A stretch of 64,000 nucleotides of DNA. Source: Neobacillus sp. PS3-12. GTDB lineage: Bacteria > Bacillota > Bacilli > Bacillales > Cytobacillaceae. A model generated the notes under the pieces. The model did not search any database and had not been told where the DNA came from. It saw only the letters and a list, made by a program, of their open reading frames with translations. Below are positions 26,041 through 37,229 of this stretch, one piece after another. How positions within the stretch are numbered: the stretch's first letter is position 1; every line of letters starts with the position of its first letter. Position numbers and translations under genes: made by a program. The stretch covers positions 1,054,001 through 1,118,000 of the forward strand of contig NZ_CP133268.1 of assembly GCF_030915385.1 (NCBI RefSeq). Reading direction: 5' to 3'.

Positions 26041-26457
26041 TTAATTTTGGCTATCAAGATAGCCTTGTAAAATCATCATCGCAGCCATTTTATCAATGAC
26101 TTTCTTCCGCTTTTTTCGGCTTACATCGGCTTCAAGCAAAACTCGCTCGGCAGCCATAGTGGTTAAACGCTCGTCCCACAAAACCGTAGGAAGAGTAAAT
26201 CTGTTTTCGATCTCGCTGGCGTATTGCTGGCTAGCCTGGCCACGTGGACCAATTGTTCCGTTCATATTTTTTGGAAATCCGACTACAACAAGCCCGACAT
26301 CATACTCTTTTATTATTTCTCCAAGTTCATCAAAACCAAACTCATTTTTTTCTTCATTGATTTTGAGAGTCTTCAACCCTTGTGCTGTCCAGCCAAGCTC
26401 ATCACTTACTGCAACTCCGACTGTTTTCGAGCCGACATCCAATCCCATCGTGCGCAT
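26041..26457 (-). CDS. ruvX: Holliday junction resolvase RuvX / YqgF family (YrrK)
   Basis: RNase H-fold nuclease proposed to resolve Holliday junctions or to process 16S rRNA ends. The 138-aa protein carries the acidic catalytic motif [15 protein letters not shown] at residues 4-18, [11 protein letters not shown], and the [10 protein letters not shown] block with the second Asp-Glu pair. ATG follows GAGAGGG. It is the middle gene of a three-gene operon that begins with the IreB-family gene. Confidence 0.94.
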   Translation of the reverse strand: MRTMGLDVGSKTVGVAVSDELGWTAQGLKTLKINEEKNEFGFDELGEIIKEYDVGLVVVGFPKNMNGTIGPRGQASQQYASEIENRFTLPTVLWDERLTTMAAERVLLEADVSRKKRKKVIDKMAAMMILQGYLDSQN

Positions 26458-26461
26458 TCAT

Positions 26462-26728
26462 TTAGCCCTCTCGTTGTTGTTTTAGGTAGGACTTTACCAA
26501 TTCTTCAATAATTTCATCACGTTCGAGTTTCCGAATAATGTTACGGGCATCCCGGTGATGCGGAATATATGCAGGGTCTCCAGATAATAGATAACCAACG
26601 ATCTGATTGATCGGATGATACCCTTTTTCCTGCAAGGCTTCGTATACTTGAAACAGAACTTCATTTACATTTTGTTCTATTGGTTCCTCAGGAAAATTAA
26701 ATCTCATTGTTTTATCAAATGAGCTCAT
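26462..26728 (-). CDS. yrzL: IreB family regulatory phosphoprotein (UPF0297, YrzL)
   Basis: Small regulatory phosphoprotein; the Enterococcus homologue IreB is a substrate of the Ser/Thr kinase IreK and affects cephalosporin tolerance. The 88-aa product begins [12 protein letters not shown], where the threonine is the likely phosphosite, and contains the conserved [23 protein letters not shown] block. I start at ATG 26728 with GAGGTG 6 bp before it. Placement between alaS and ruvX is highly conserved in Firmicutes. Confidence 0.93.
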   Translation of the reverse strand: MSSFDKTMRFNFPEEPIEQNVNEVLFQVYEALQEKGYHPINQIVGYLLSGDPAYIPHHRDARNIIRKLERDEIIEELVKSYLKQQREG

Positions 26729-26795
26729 TTCATACACCTCGCATTTTTAAAGAAGAGTAATAGTTACCTACATTTTACACTACTTCAAGCTTTTA

Positions 26796-29429
26796 TCAAA
26801 TGGATTTTACCCACTCTTCGACAATTTGAATGGCTTGGTCAAGTTTTTCAGGGTTTTTACCGCCTGCCTGCGCCATATCAGGGCGACCGCCGCCGCCGCC
26901 GCCGCAAATAGCTGCAACCTCTTTAATTAATTTACCAGCATGATATCCTTTTTCATTTAAATCTTTTGTTACTGCTGCAATTAAGTTAACTTTTCCTTCA
27001 CTTGGACTTCCTAAGACAATAATGGCTGAACCCAATTTTTGCTTAATATCATCTGCCATATTTCTTAAGTTATTCATATCTACTGCTTGAACCTTGGCAG
27101 CTAAAACTTTTACACCGTTTATTTCTTTTACATTTTCTAATAGGTTCCCTGCTTCAATATTCCCTAACTTGGCAGATAATGATTCATTTTCACGCTGCAG
27201 TTGTTTGATTTCGGTCATCAAACCATCAATTCGGCTAACGATATCTTTTGGATTTGACTTTAATTTTTCTGCTGCATCCCTTAACAATCCAACCTGCTCA
27301 TTTAATAAATGATAGGCTGCTTCTCCCGTTACTGCTTCAATCCTTCTTGTACCAGCACCAATTCCGCTCTCAGAAACGATTTTAAATAATCCAATGACAG
27401 ATGTGTTAGGAACATGGCAACCGCCACATAATTCAAGACTAAAATCACCAACTTGAACAACGCGAACGATATCACCATATTTTTCACCAAATAAGGCCAT
27501 TGCACCCATTTGTTTTGCTTCTGCGATTGCTTTGTAGGTAATATCAACCTCAATGTTTTTCCAAATTTGTTCGTTGACTATTTTTTCTACCTGTTCAAGC
27601 TCTTCTGGTTTAACTTGACCGAAATGTGAGAAGTCAAAACGCAGCCGCTCTGGTTCAACAAGAGACCCTGCTTGATTTACATGCTCTCCAAGGACAGTTT
27701 TTAAAGCTTTTTGCAATAAGTGTGTGGCAGTGTGGTTTTTAATTATTTTTACACGGTTTGCCGCATCAACCTTAGCCGTTACTTGATCATTTGTTTTTAA
27801 TGTCCCTGCTTCAACCACCGCTTTATGAAGGTTTTGTCCATTTGGTGCTTTTTGAACGTCTTTAACAGCAACCATTAGTCCAGCCTTTTCTAAAAGACCA
27901 TAATCGGCAATCTGACCACCGCTCTCAGCATAAAAAGGAGTTTTATCGAGAATGAATTGAATTTCTTCCCCGCTGCCTGCTTCATTTACTAACTGACCAT
28001 TTTTAATAATTGCTAATACTGTTGAAGAGGTTTCAAGCTGGTCATATCCTACGAATTCACTTTCAACTTTAATATCTCCGAGGACACCGCCTTGAACATG
28101 CATGGACTCTACATCCTGACGAGCAGCCCGAGCACGTTCACGCTGAAGCTCCATTTCTGCCTCAAAACCAGCATGATCAATCTTCATTCCTTCTTCTTCT
28201 GCATATTCCTCTGTCAATTCAACAGGGAAACCATAGGTGTCATACAAGCGGAAGACATCAGTTCCAGCAATCGTGTTACTTCCCTTATCCTTCTCTTTCT
28301 TGATTACCCCTGCTAATATCGATAATCCTTCGTGGAGAGTTTCATGGAAGCGTTCTTCTTCGTTTCGGATCACCTTTTCGATAAAGTCAGCTTTTTCTTT
28401 TACTTCAGGGTAAAAATCAACCATGATCTCACCGACAACAGGAACTAACTCGTACATAAACGGACGATTAATATTAATCTGTTTCGCATAGCGGACAGCA
28501 CGGCGCAGCAAGCGGCGCAGTACATAGCCGCGGCCTTCGTTTGATGGCAATGCCCCATCGCCTACAGCAAAAGCCACTGTCCGAATATGGTCAGCAATTA
28601 CCTTAAAAGCAACATCTATTTCCTTATCCACTCCATACTTTTCACCGGAAATTTGTTCTGTTGCCCGAATGATTGGGATAAACAAGTCTGTATCAAAATT
28701 GGTTGGAACATTTTGAACAACGGATGCCATTCTTTCTAAGCCCATTCCAGTATCAATGTTCTTTCTTGGTAGTGGAGTATATGTTCCATCAGGGTTATGG
28801 TTGAATTGTGAGAATACAAGGTTCCATACCTCAAGGTAACGATCATTTTCACCGCCTGGATATAGCTCAGAATCCTCAGGGTCATCTCCATATTCTGATC
28901 CGCGGTCATAAAATATTTCAGTGTTTGGACCACTTGGACCTTCGCCGATATCCCAGAAGTTCCCTTCTAAGCGGATAATTCTTTCCTCAGGTATTCCAAT
29001 GGTTTTATTCCAGTATTCAAAAGCCTCTTGGTCTTCCGGATGAATCGTAACCGATAAAAGCTCTTTTTCAAAGCCAATCCATTTTTCGTCCGTTAGAAAT
29101 TCCCATGCCCACTCAATTGCTTCTTCTTTAAAGTAATCACCAATCGAGAAGTTACCAAGCATCTCAAAAAACGTATGGTGACGAGCTGTTTTTCCGACGT
29201 TTTCAATATCGTTTGTACGAATAGACTTTTGGGCATTCGTTATTCGTGGATTTTCTGGCGTGACACGTCCGTCAAAATATTTCTTTAACGTTGCCACACC
29301 ACTGTTAATCCACAATAATGATGGGTCATCATGTGGAACAAGTGACGCACTCGGTTCAATAGCATGACCTTTTTCCTTAAAAAAGTCTAAAAACATTCTG
29401 CGAATTTGTGATCCAGTCAGATTTTTCAT
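26796..29429 (-). CDS. alaS: Alanyl-tRNA synthetase AlaS
   Basis: Charges tRNA-Ala and edits Ser and Gly mistakes. Class II core: motif 1 near [12 protein letters not shown], motif 2 region [21 protein letters not shown] and the [10 protein letters not shown] motif 3. The editing domain has zinc ligands HTATH and CGGCH; the C-terminal C-Ala domain ends with a glycine-rich [11 protein letters not shown] start at ATG 29429 (MKNLTGSQ) behind AAGGAGG, giving 878 aa; the frame stays open upstream through part of the T-box leader, which is not translated. Regulated by the T-box at 29501-29750. Confidence 0.97.
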   Translation of the reverse strand: MKNLTGSQIRRMFLDFFKEKGHAIEPSASLVPHDDPSLLWINSGVATLKKYFDGRVTPENPRITNAQKSIRTNDIENVGKTARHHTFFEMLGNFSIGDYFKEEAIEWAWEFLTDEKWIGFEKELLSVTIHPEDQEAFEYWNKTIGIPEERIIRLEGNFWDIGEGPSGPNTEIFYDRGSEYGDDPEDSELYPGGENDRYLEVWNLVFSQFNHNPDGTYTPLPRKNIDTGMGLERMASVVQNVPTNFDTDLFIPIIRATEQISGEKYGVDKEIDVAFKVIADHIRTVAFAVGDGALPSNEGRGYVLRRLLRRAVRYAKQININRPFMYELVPVVGEIMVDFYPEVKEKADFIEKVIRNEEERFHETLHEGLSILAGVIKKEKDKGSNTIAGTDVFRLYDTYGFPVELTEEYAEEEGMKIDHAGFEAEMELQRERARAARQDVESMHVQGGVLGDIKVESEFVGYDQLETSSTVLAIIKNGQLVNEAGSGEEIQFILDKTPFYAESGGQIADYGLLEKAGLMVAVKDVQKAPNGQNLHKAVVEAGTLKTNDQVTAKVDAANRVKIIKNHTATHLLQKALKTVLGEHVNQAGSLVEPERLRFDFSHFGQVKPEELEQVEKIVNEQIWKNIEVDITYKAIAEAKQMGAMALFGEKYGDIVRVVQVGDFSLELCGGCHVPNTSVIGLFKIVSESGIGAGTRRIEAVTGEAAYHLLNEQVGLLRDAAEKLKSNPKDIVSRIDGLMTEIKQLQRENESLSAKLGNIEAGNLLENVKEINGVKVLAAKVQAVDMNNLRNMADDIKQKLGSAIIVLGSPSEGKVNLIAAVTKDLNEKGYHAGKLIKEVAAICGGGGGGRPDMAQAGGKNPEKLDQAIQIVEEWVKSI

Positions 29430-29500
29430 TAAAAAGAGCCTCCTTATATATTTGACAGGCAACAAGCACCACAGTGCCTTCCCTTCATTGTTTGAAGAAC

Positions 29501-29750
29501 ACAAAAAAAAGCCCTCATCCCTAACAGGGACGAGGAGCTTATCTCGCGGTACCACCCTGATTATGGGTAAATACATACCCATCTCTCAAAAAAGCCATAA
29601 CGTGGCTGAAGCGGCAGTGATTAGCTGCACTCAGGATTAGCTTTCCGTTATTCTTCATCTAGAACTTCTTTCAGCCGGGAAGTTCCTCTCTTACACACAT
29701 CCGTGTTACAGATGGACTATAACATACTCGATCCTTCTACACTTTACATT
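29501..29750 (-). promoter_or_regulatory. T-box riboswitch (tRNA-Ala) before alaS
   Basis: Minus-strand leader with the exact T-box core AGGGTGGTACCGCG (29545-29558) that pairs with uncharged tRNA, followed by the terminator stem CCTCGTCCCTGTTAGGGATGAGG and TTTTTTTT. Stem I includes AGAGAGGAA, and the sequence GGAAAGCTAATCC holds a GCU alanine codon that could be the specifier; that assignment is inferred. Confidence 0.93.
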
Positions 29751-29810
29751 ATTTCAGTTCTATAGCCGAATTATAGCCACCTAACATGTGTTTGTCAACA
29801 TTTCGGCCAA

Positions 29811-30889
29811 TTAAGAAGAAGACTGCTTTGCTCTTGCCCTAATAAAGTGGTTTTTCGCATGTGATAAAGCTACTCGGAGGATGACTAAAATTGGCACAGC
29901 AAATATGAGGCCAATAATCCCGCCAATCTCTCCCCCGCCGTAATGGCAAGCATAATGAGCAGCGGATGCATGTGGAGAGTTTTCCCAACGATGTAGGGCG
30001 AAAGGATATTCCCTTCAAGAAATTGGAGGACAACGATGGTAGCAATCGTGATAATGACTAATTTTATTGAAACGGTTGCTGCAATAATAACTGCAGGAAG
30101 AGCCCCAATGATTGCCCCAAAATAAGGAATAACATCTGTCACCCCAATAATGATTCCGAGCAGCAATGCATACTTTAGATGAAAAATCCAAAAAGCGATT
30201 GCCGACATGCCGCCAATCACGATACAGACAAGGATCTGGCCCCTGATATAGCTTCCAAGTGATTCATCTACATCACGAAGAAAATGAATACCTTGCTGTC
30301 TCCAACTCTTCGGGGTCAAATACCAGACCGCTCTTTTAATGACTGGAAAATCTCTTAACATATAAAAAACAATAAAAGGAATAACCATAATCACGATTGC
30401 GAAATTTAAAAAATTAAGTAAAAATTCTACCAGAACAGTTAAAAATGTATCAAGCCTTTTTTCAAACGCAGTAATACCATCGTTCACTTTAACCTGAATT
30501 CCATCAGGCCACTTCGATGTATGTTCCTGGAGTATTTTAATCCAACTCTTATATTGTTCAGCCAATATCGGAGCACTTTCTGCCAAATCCTTAAGCTGCG
30601 CTATAAAAGCAGGAATACCCTTATATAAAGAAAAGCCTACCCCGCCAAAAAATAAAAAATAAATCAATAGAATGGCCATACCACGTTTAAGCCCCTTCTC
30701 ATAGAGCTTTTCCACAATGGGATGCAGTAAATATGTAATGAACCCGGCAATGAAAAATGGGAGTAAAATAATCGCTATGACTTCGAGGATCGGCATCCAA
30801 AAAAAGCGAATTTTTAATAATACATAAATTGAAATAAGGAATAGGAGAAGAAATCCAATGCGGTAAAACCATTTTACTCTTATATCCAT
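29811..30889 (-). pseudogene. yrrI: AI-2E family transporter YrrI, frameshifted near its C-terminus
   Basis: Polytopic membrane protein of the AI-2E transporter/permease family, with seven or so hydrophobic segments and the conserved IPYFGAIIGALPAVIIA block. The 5' frame reads to ITAGERLAG and would stop at 29885. The expected end (GEIGGIIGLIFAVPILVILR, about 45 residues) is one frame over and stops at 29811. The switch lies in a run of five Gs (CCCCC at 29932-29936, plus strand); one more G restores the family sequence. So it is a one-base deletion, real or a homopolymer error. Restored length is about 360 aa. Confidence 0.85.
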
Positions 30890-30942
30890 CGCAATTCCTC
30901 CCTTAGTTTTGTTATTTTGGGAGAACTGGGTAAAAAATATAC

Positions 30943-30973
30943 ACCCACCTCAAAATCAGAGGGGGGTGTATAG
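30943..30973 (-). terminator. Terminator of yrzQ
   Basis: ACACCCCCCTC-TGATTTT-GAGGTGGGTGT on the minus strand followed by ATATTTTTTAC. Confidence 0.8.
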
Positions 30974-30987
30974 GACTGCCTGTTATC

Positions 30988-31122
30988 TTATGTGAAAATT
31001 CGTTTTACCTTCTTTTGCATTTGCCGCATTTGTTTGCTCGACATCATATTTGTCCTTTGAGCAATATTATATGCTGCTACACCTGCTCCAAATGCAAGTG
31101 CAGTTGTTAACATCCTGCCCAT
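30988..31122 (-). CDS. yrzQ: YrzQ family small protein (DUF3918)
   Basis: 44-aa protein MGRMLTTALAFGAGVAAYNI followed by a basic Met/Gln/Lys-rich tail. This matches the YrzQ/DUF3918 family, small proteins with an N-terminal hydrophobic helix and unknown function. ATG 31122 follows AGAGGTGAGGCGA. It lies downstream of the zinc-ribbon gene and yrrD, its place in B. subtilis. A terminator follows. Confidence 0.8.
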   Translation of the reverse strand: MGRMLTTALAFGAGVAAYNIAQRTNMMSSKQMRQMQKKVKRIFT

Positions 31123-31136
31123 TCGCCTCACCTCTT

Positions 31137-31328
31137 TTAACTGGTGTAACGGCGATCCTCTTCTGCAAACAAATCATCAAGCGAGCTTAATGAGCCATCC
31201 TCTTCTACCTGGTGGGTATGAATGATTCCCTTTGCAACCGTTAGCTCAATAAAGCAAGTCCAGCAATAGAATTGATTGATACCAATTTTGCCAATATCCT
31301 TACTCCCGCAATTTGGACACTTTAACAT
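31137..31328 (-). CDS. Small zinc-ribbon protein
   Basis: 63-aa protein with CPNCGSKDIG at residues 4-13 and CWTC at about 22-25, a two-knuckle zinc ribbon, followed by an acidic tail (SLSSLDDLFAEEDRRY). It resembles the B. subtilis gene between yrrD and yrzQ but the function is unknown. ATG is preceded by GAGGTGTC. It lies 12 bp after yrrD, so they are probably one operon. Confidence 0.8.
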   Translation of the reverse strand: MLKCPNCGSKDIGKIGINQFYCWTCFIELTVAKGIIHTHQVEEDGSLSSLDDLFAEEDRRYTS

Positions 31329-31340
31329 AAAAAAGACACC

Positions 31341-31817
31341 TCACGTATCGTTTACGTCTACGATAATGGCATCTTTTCCGATTGCAGGGGGTAAATAAGT
31401 TTCAATCACTTGTTTACCTTCTGTGATATCCGTAAAGAAACCATCCGTAACCTCATACCCTACAATGGTGCCCACTTCTTCTTGAAAATATACGTCTTTT
31501 AGTAACCCAAGAGAGTCACCGCTTTTGGAAAGCATCATCTTTCCATACAAGGGACTTTGATGGGAAATTGTATTTTCAGGAGTAGATTTTAGCTTTTCGA
31601 GCTGCTCGGAACTCTCGATCATGACGCCATCCCAGCCAAAAGAGGAGACCTTATCGATAGCCAAAAAATATGTCTGCTTGAAGAAGACGCCTTTTTTCAC
31701 CAACAATCCCGTTACCTTTCCATTATCAGAAATAGATAGGTCACAAACATCTCCTATTTTCTTACCGCTTCTTACGTTATATATTGGCATACCTTTTAAT
31801 AATGAATATGTCCGCAA
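31341..31817 (-). CDS. yrrD: PRC-barrel domain protein YrrD
   Basis: 158-aa protein built from two PRC-barrel-like beta domains: residues 1-75 (LKGMPIYNVRSGKKIGDVCD) and 85-155 (SPLYGKMMLSKSGDSLGLLKDVYF). PRC barrels occur in RimM and photosynthetic reaction centres and often mediate protein contacts; no role is assigned to YrrD. The start is TTG 31817 with GGGAG 6 bp before it. Confidence 0.88.
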   Translation of the reverse strand: MRTYSLLKGMPIYNVRSGKKIGDVCDLSISDNGKVTGLLVKKGVFFKQTYFLAIDKVSSFGWDGVMIESSEQLEKLKSTPENTISHQSPLYGKMMLSKSGDSLGLLKDVYFQEEVGTIVGYEVTDGFFTDITEGKQVIETYLPPAIGKDAIIVDVNDT

Positions 31818-31979
31818 AGAAGTCTCCCACCTTTCCGAACATTTTTAGTTTCAACCAAACTCCATAAAAAATAAGGGGTAACGTTTACCAAACGTTTTCC
31901 ATTAACCTCCAAACCCTTTCTGGAATATTTTCATGGCCGCTCTTCAAAATATGAATATCTCCATGAAAGGATTTAAATA

Positions 31980-32681
31980 ATGAAAAAAAAATGGTTGTTT
32001 TTCTATTGTTTACTTGTATTAACATTAATGAATGTAACTCCAGCCACTAAAAATGCTGCTGCCGTTGGTCAAGGACAGTATATCCTAATGACAAGGGAAG
32101 AATTTAAAGATTGGTTATTTCAAAATTCATTCCATCGAAAAATAACTTTAATTCAACACCATCACACCTGGTTACCTTCATATAAACAGTTTCATGGATC
32201 CAATCATTTTATGATGTTAAAAGGCATGGAAACCTTTCATGTAAGAAAAATGGGGTGGAAGAATATTGCTCAAAATATTACAACTTTTCCTGATGGGAAG
32301 GTAGCAGTTTGCAGACCTTTTGACATGGCACCCGAAGGGACAATAGGGGCAACGGCGAATAGCACAGGGATCGCTATTGAAAATATTGGGAACTTTGATA
32401 TTGGCCGCGATATCATGACAGCTGAACAAAAAGAAACGATCGTGTATATCACTGCACTGCTTTGCCTTAAATTCGGACTATCTCCCTCTGTAGATAGCAT
32501 CACCTATCATCATTGGTGGAATTTAAAAACGGGGGAAAGAGTATTAGACAACGGCCCAGATTATAATGTGAAGACTTGCCCGGGAACTGAATTTTTCGGA
32601 GGTAATGGCACAGCCAGCGCAAAGAATAATTTTTATCCATTAGTATTGCGAAAGATGCAAGAAATAAAAACAGCCCAATAA
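31980..32681 (+). CDS. Secreted N-acetylmuramoyl-L-alanine amidase, Amidase_2 family
   Basis: Exported peptidoglycan amidase, 233 aa. The signal peptide is MKKKWLFFYCLLVLTLMNVT plus PATKNAAA. The amidase_2/PGRP domain shows zinc-ligand candidates in LIQHHHTW, a central HHWW and TCPG near the C-terminus, with NITTFPDGKVAVCRPF and GATANSTGIAIENIGNFD typical of Bacillus spore- and wall-associated amidases. ATG follows GAAAGGA. On the plus strand alone between yrrD and recD2. No regulatory site was assigned. Confidence 0.87.
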   Translation: MKKKWLFFYCLLVLTLMNVTPATKNAAAVGQGQYILMTREEFKDWLFQNSFHRKITLIQHHHTWLPSYKQFHGSNHFMMLKGMETFHVRKMGWKNIAQNITTFPDGKVAVCRPFDMAPEGTIGATANSTGIAIENIGNFDIGRDIMTAEQKETIVYITALLCLKFGLSPSVDSITYHHWWNLKTGERVLDNGPDYNVKTCPGTEFFGGNGTASAKNNFYPLVLRKMQEIKTAQ

Positions 32682-32809
32682 TAAAGAAAACTCGACGATT
32701 GGCGAGGCCCTAAGGGCGAAGACAGAGGCGTAGTTGTACTTGCCAGGCTCGTAGAGTGCCACGTCCTGTGGCACTCGCCTGACTAGGACATCCTGTCCGT
32801 CGTGCGACA
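32682..32809. repeat. Dispersed structured repeat, second family
   Basis: Begins with AATAAAGAAAACTCG and CGATTGGCGAGGCCC, the same lead-in that starts at 63975. Internal hairpins: GCCCTAAGGGC, GAGTGCCAC-GTCCT-GTGGCACTC and AGGACATCCTGTCC. GC-rich against an AT-rich background, with no frame that has a ribosome site. Confidence 0.75.
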
Positions 32810-32849
32810 TAAGAAAGTATAAATTTTGGAGAAAATTTATACTTTCTTA
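32810..32849. terminator. Long perfect palindrome after the repeat
   Basis: AAGAAAGTATAAATTTT pairs perfectly with AAAATTTATACTTTCTT around GGAG (17-bp stem). It is AT-rich, so may be a weak terminator or the end of the repeat element. Confidence 0.6.
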
Positions 32850-32860
32850 TTAGCCTAGGA

Positions 32861-32888
32861 AAAAAAAAGGACCTTGCAGGGTCCTTTA
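32861..32888 (-). terminator. Terminator of recD2
   Basis: AAAGGACC-CTGCAA-GGTCCTTT followed by TTTTTCC on the minus strand, 10 bp past the recD2 stop. Confidence 0.85.
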
Positions 32889-32898
32889 TCTTTTTTCA

Positions 32899-35298
32899 TC
32901 AAAAATCATAAGGCGTTAGGTTTTCCATACCAATCATCGGGTCTGTACTCATGAGCATTTCTTCATAGGAAAGATCTTCTTGCAAAACTACTTCTTTAAG
33001 TTTATCACTTTTAACAAAGATTGCTTCTTGGAGTTTTTCGCAAAGTGTGGTTTGCCGATTCTCCTCATCTGCTCTTTCTACTCCCATCCTTAGGGCATCC
33101 TCTTCGCCGCATAAAATCAGAAATTGTTTACTCCTGGTAATTGCCGTGTAAATTAATTTCCGCCTTAACATTCGATAATAGCTTCGCGAAACAGGAAGAA
33201 TAACAATCGGGAACTCGCTTCCTTGCGATTTGTGAACAGAACAGCAATAGGCAAGCGTGATTTGGCCTAAATCCTGGCGGGTATATGTCACTTCATTACC
33301 TTCAAAGGAGATGACCACCATATCTGTTTTTTCCGTATTTTCCTTGGCATAAAAGATGGATACAATCTCACCAATATCACCATTGAAAACATTGCTTTCA
33401 GGCTGATTTATCAACTGAAGAACTTTGTCTCCAATTCGATATTTTATTTCACCAAAGGTTATTTCCTTCCTCGTTCCATCAGGGTTGGGATTAAAAATCT
33501 CCTGAAGTAAGTGGTTGAGGCGGTCAATCCCAGCAGGCCCCCTGTACATGGGAGCAAGCACTTGAATATCTTTTACAGAATAACCCTTCGTCTTCGCATT
33601 CAATGCTACCTTTTCAACAACCTGGGAAAGCTGTGTTGTGGAGCATTTTATAAATGAACGATCAGGCTGCTGCACTGATATATTTTGGGGCAGATGTCCA
33701 TCTTTTATTTCATGAGCAAGTTCGATGATCGATGACCCCTCCGCCTGCCGATAAATATCTGTTAATCTTACGGTTGGAATCCGCTCAGAAGCTAACAAAT
33801 CCTTAAGGACCTGCCCTGGTCCAACGGATGGTAATTGGTCCTCATCACCTACGAGAATCACTTGAATATTTTCCGGTAATGCTTTAAATAACTGATTGGC
33901 GAGCCAGATATCCACCATTGAAGTTTCATCAACAATCAGAAGCTTACCTTCAAGAGGACTAGTATCATCATGATCAAAACCTTCAGTCCCATTAAAGCCA
34001 AGTAACCGATGAATCGTCACCCCCGGCAATCCAGTTGATTCACTCATCCGTTTTGCAGCTCTTCCAGTTGGCGCAGCTAGTAAAATTGGAAAAGGTTGTT
34101 CTTTTTTATGGTAATCTTTCGGATCCAATGAGCAGCCATGCAGTTCAGCGTATAACTCAACAATCCCTTTAATGACTGTTGTTTTCCCAGTTCCGGGGCC
34201 ACCTGTTAAAATAAGCATTGGTGACATTAACGCAGTCTGAATGGCATCCTTTTGAGTTGGCGCATATTGTACCCCTAATCTTTCCTCCAAGCTTCCAAGG
34301 GCAAGGAGAAACTCTGATTCTGGGAATTGGTCCTCATAATCGGTTTGGGAAAGTATCCGTTTAATATGAGTGACAAGGCCTTTTTCGGCAAAATTTAATG
34401 AAGGCAGATAAACTCTTTTTTCCTCAACAACCAGTTTTCCTTCTTCTTGAAGCTTAATGACCTCATTCGAAATATCCATAAATTCAATTTGGTCCCGATT
34501 GTTTTCTTCGAGAAGTTGTTTTACTTTCTCCAATAAATCCTGAGTCAAAATGTAAACATGGCCATTTTGGATGCTTTCATTTTCCAGTGTATATAGACAT
34601 CCTGCTTTGATACGGTCAGGATGATTTCCTGATATCCCTAGCTGATAACCAAGCTCATCTGCCCGACCAAAGCCGATCCCTTCAACATCCTCAACAAGCT
34701 GATAAGGATTTTTTCGAATGACATTTAGCGTTTCTTCTTTATACGCTTGATAAATCTTCATCGAAAGCTGCGGACCAAAACCATATTGGTTTAAGGCAAT
34801 CATTACCTGTTCGAGCCCTTGATGTTCCATTAATGTATCATAAAGCAATTTTGCTTTTTCGGGAGGGAGTTTGGGGACTGTATCAAGTAAGGAGGGCTGG
34901 TTTAGAATTTTAGAAATCGCATTCTCACCAAGTGTTTCTACAATATTCTCAGCAGTTTTTTTCCCAATTCCTTTGAACATTTCACTTGAAAGGTAAGCGG
35001 CAACTCCTTGCTTTGTTTGCGGCATGTCTTTCCGAAAGTGAGTGGCATGAAACTGCATGCCAAACCTTGGATGTTCTTTAAAGGCGCCGTAAAAAATATA
35101 GGATTCCTGTTCATGGATTTTTGGAAAATAGCCAGTAACGACGGCTTCCTTGTCTTCATACTGTTCATTTGTCTCTTCAATGCGAATTCTTAAAACGGTG
35201 TATAAGTTCGATTCATTATGAAAAATCGTTACCAGATGCCTTCCCTTAACGAATTTTTCTTTTTCCGAAAACAAGTCAAGTGAATCTTGAACCTCCAT
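32899..35298 (-). CDS. recD2: ATP-dependent 5'-3' helicase RecD2 (YrrC)
   Basis: Superfamily 1B DNA helicase not bound to RecBC, involved in DNA damage tolerance and fork progression. The N-terminal region has an OB-like domain and helix-hairpin-helix segments (EMFKGIGKKTAENIVETLG, VEGIGFGRADELG). The helicase core has Walker A LTGGPGTGKTTVIKG near residue 360 and Walker B LLIVDETSMVD; the final CCSVHKSQGSEFPIVILP and YTAITRSK motifs close the core. At 799 aa it matches RecD2. ATG follows AAGGGGGGAG. It is 24 bp downstream of yrrB. Confidence 0.95.
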   Translation of the reverse strand: MEVQDSLDLFSEKEKFVKGRHLVTIFHNESNLYTVLRIRIEETNEQYEDKEAVVTGYFPKIHEQESYIFYGAFKEHPRFGMQFHATHFRKDMPQTKQGVAAYLSSEMFKGIGKKTAENIVETLGENAISKILNQPSLLDTVPKLPPEKAKLLYDTLMEHQGLEQVMIALNQYGFGPQLSMKIYQAYKEETLNVIRKNPYQLVEDVEGIGFGRADELGYQLGISGNHPDRIKAGCLYTLENESIQNGHVYILTQDLLEKVKQLLEENNRDQIEFMDISNEVIKLQEEGKLVVEEKRVYLPSLNFAEKGLVTHIKRILSQTDYEDQFPESEFLLALGSLEERLGVQYAPTQKDAIQTALMSPMLILTGGPGTGKTTVIKGIVELYAELHGCSLDPKDYHKKEQPFPILLAAPTGRAAKRMSESTGLPGVTIHRLLGFNGTEGFDHDDTSPLEGKLLIVDETSMVDIWLANQLFKALPENIQVILVGDEDQLPSVGPGQVLKDLLASERIPTVRLTDIYRQAEGSSIIELAHEIKDGHLPQNISVQQPDRSFIKCSTTQLSQVVEKVALNAKTKGYSVKDIQVLAPMYRGPAGIDRLNHLLQEIFNPNPDGTRKEITFGEIKYRIGDKVLQLINQPESNVFNGDIGEIVSIFYAKENTEKTDMVVISFEGNEVTYTRQDLGQITLAYCCSVHKSQGSEFPIVILPVSRSYYRMLRRKLIYTAITRSKQFLILCGEEDALRMGVERADEENRQTTLCEKLQEAIFVKSDKLKEVVLQEDLSYEEMLMSTDPMIGMENLTPYDF

Positions 35299-35322
35299 TC
35301 AACTCCCCCCTTTCAAAAAAAA

Positions 35323-35976
35323 CTAATTGTTTAAATCCAATAATCCTTTAACGGTGTTGGCAAGTTCATGGTTTGGCTGAATCTCCAAACTTTTATTAAT
35401 CATTTCTTTCGCTTTTGCTGTATCCTCTTTTAAAATGTAGCCAACCCCTAAATTATAATAAGCATCCGCATGAGCTTGGTCCAATTCAATACATTTAATA
35501 AACTGTGACATTGCTTCATCAACCAGCTCAAGCTGGGCAAGACACAATCCATATTGAAATACGGCTTCCACGTCTTTTGAATTAAGTTCAACACTTCTTT
35601 GTAAATATGGAAGAGCAAAGCGGCCTTTTTCAAGCTGAATTAGAGACATCCCTAGCATAAAAAAGTTATCACTTGTTTCAAGTCCCATTTTCATAGCTTT
35701 TTCAAACATATTTTTTGCCTGGTCAAACCGTTCACTGTTGTAATGAAGATTTCCAATACTGTAATAAGCGGCAATAGCCTTTTCATCAAGGGAAAGAGCT
35801 CGTTCGAAAAATTTCAAGGCCTTTTCTTCGTCCCCGACGGCAGCCAGTACATTTCCAAAATTAATATATCCGACTGGATCTTTAGGATTTTCACTAATCG
35901 CATCATTAAAAGCTTGGGCTGCTTCTTCCAACTTTCCGTCCTGCATATATTGAACACCTAATTGGTTTTTATCCAT
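35323..35976 (-). CDS. yrrB: Tetratricopeptide repeat protein YrrB
   Basis: 217-aa protein of about six consecutive TPR units (for example DPVGYINFGNVLAAVGDEEKALKF-type 34-residue repeats), a scaffold for protein contacts. No catalytic domain. It lies between mnmA and recD2, as in B. subtilis, where yrrB and mnmA-yrvO are neighbours; a link to tRNA thiolation is possible but unproven. ATG is preceded by a weak GGTGG site. Confidence 0.93.
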   Translation of the reverse strand: MDKNQLGVQYMQDGKLEEAAQAFNDAISENPKDPVGYINFGNVLAAVGDEEKALKFFERALSLDEKAIAAYYSIGNLHYNSERFDQAKNMFEKAMKMGLETSDNFFMLGMSLIQLEKGRFALPYLQRSVELNSKDVEAVFQYGLCLAQLELVDEAMSQFIKCIELDQAHADAYYNLGVGYILKEDTAKAKEMINKSLEIQPNHELANTVKGLLDLNN

Positions 35977-36071
35977 ATTGATACCACCGTCCTACCTGAA
36001 AGTATAACATATTCGGTCCTGTTCTTCTTTTAAAACATAAAGAAAACCCCGCCAGAAACGAGGTCTAAAAA

Positions 36072-37190
<1,119 letters not shown>

Positions 37191-37229
37191 TTAATTCACC
37201 TCGACTATCAGATTGAAGGTCTGAAAGGT

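Noticed and set aside
26870..26910. GCC-rich triplet tract in alaS as a repeat-expansion site
   Set aside because: It encodes the conserved glycine run of the C-Ala domain and keeps frame; normal for alaS.
29430..29582. 51-residue N-terminal extension of AlaS
   Set aside because: It would be translated from T-box terminator sequence; the ATG at 29429 has a consensus ribosome site and the family N-terminus.
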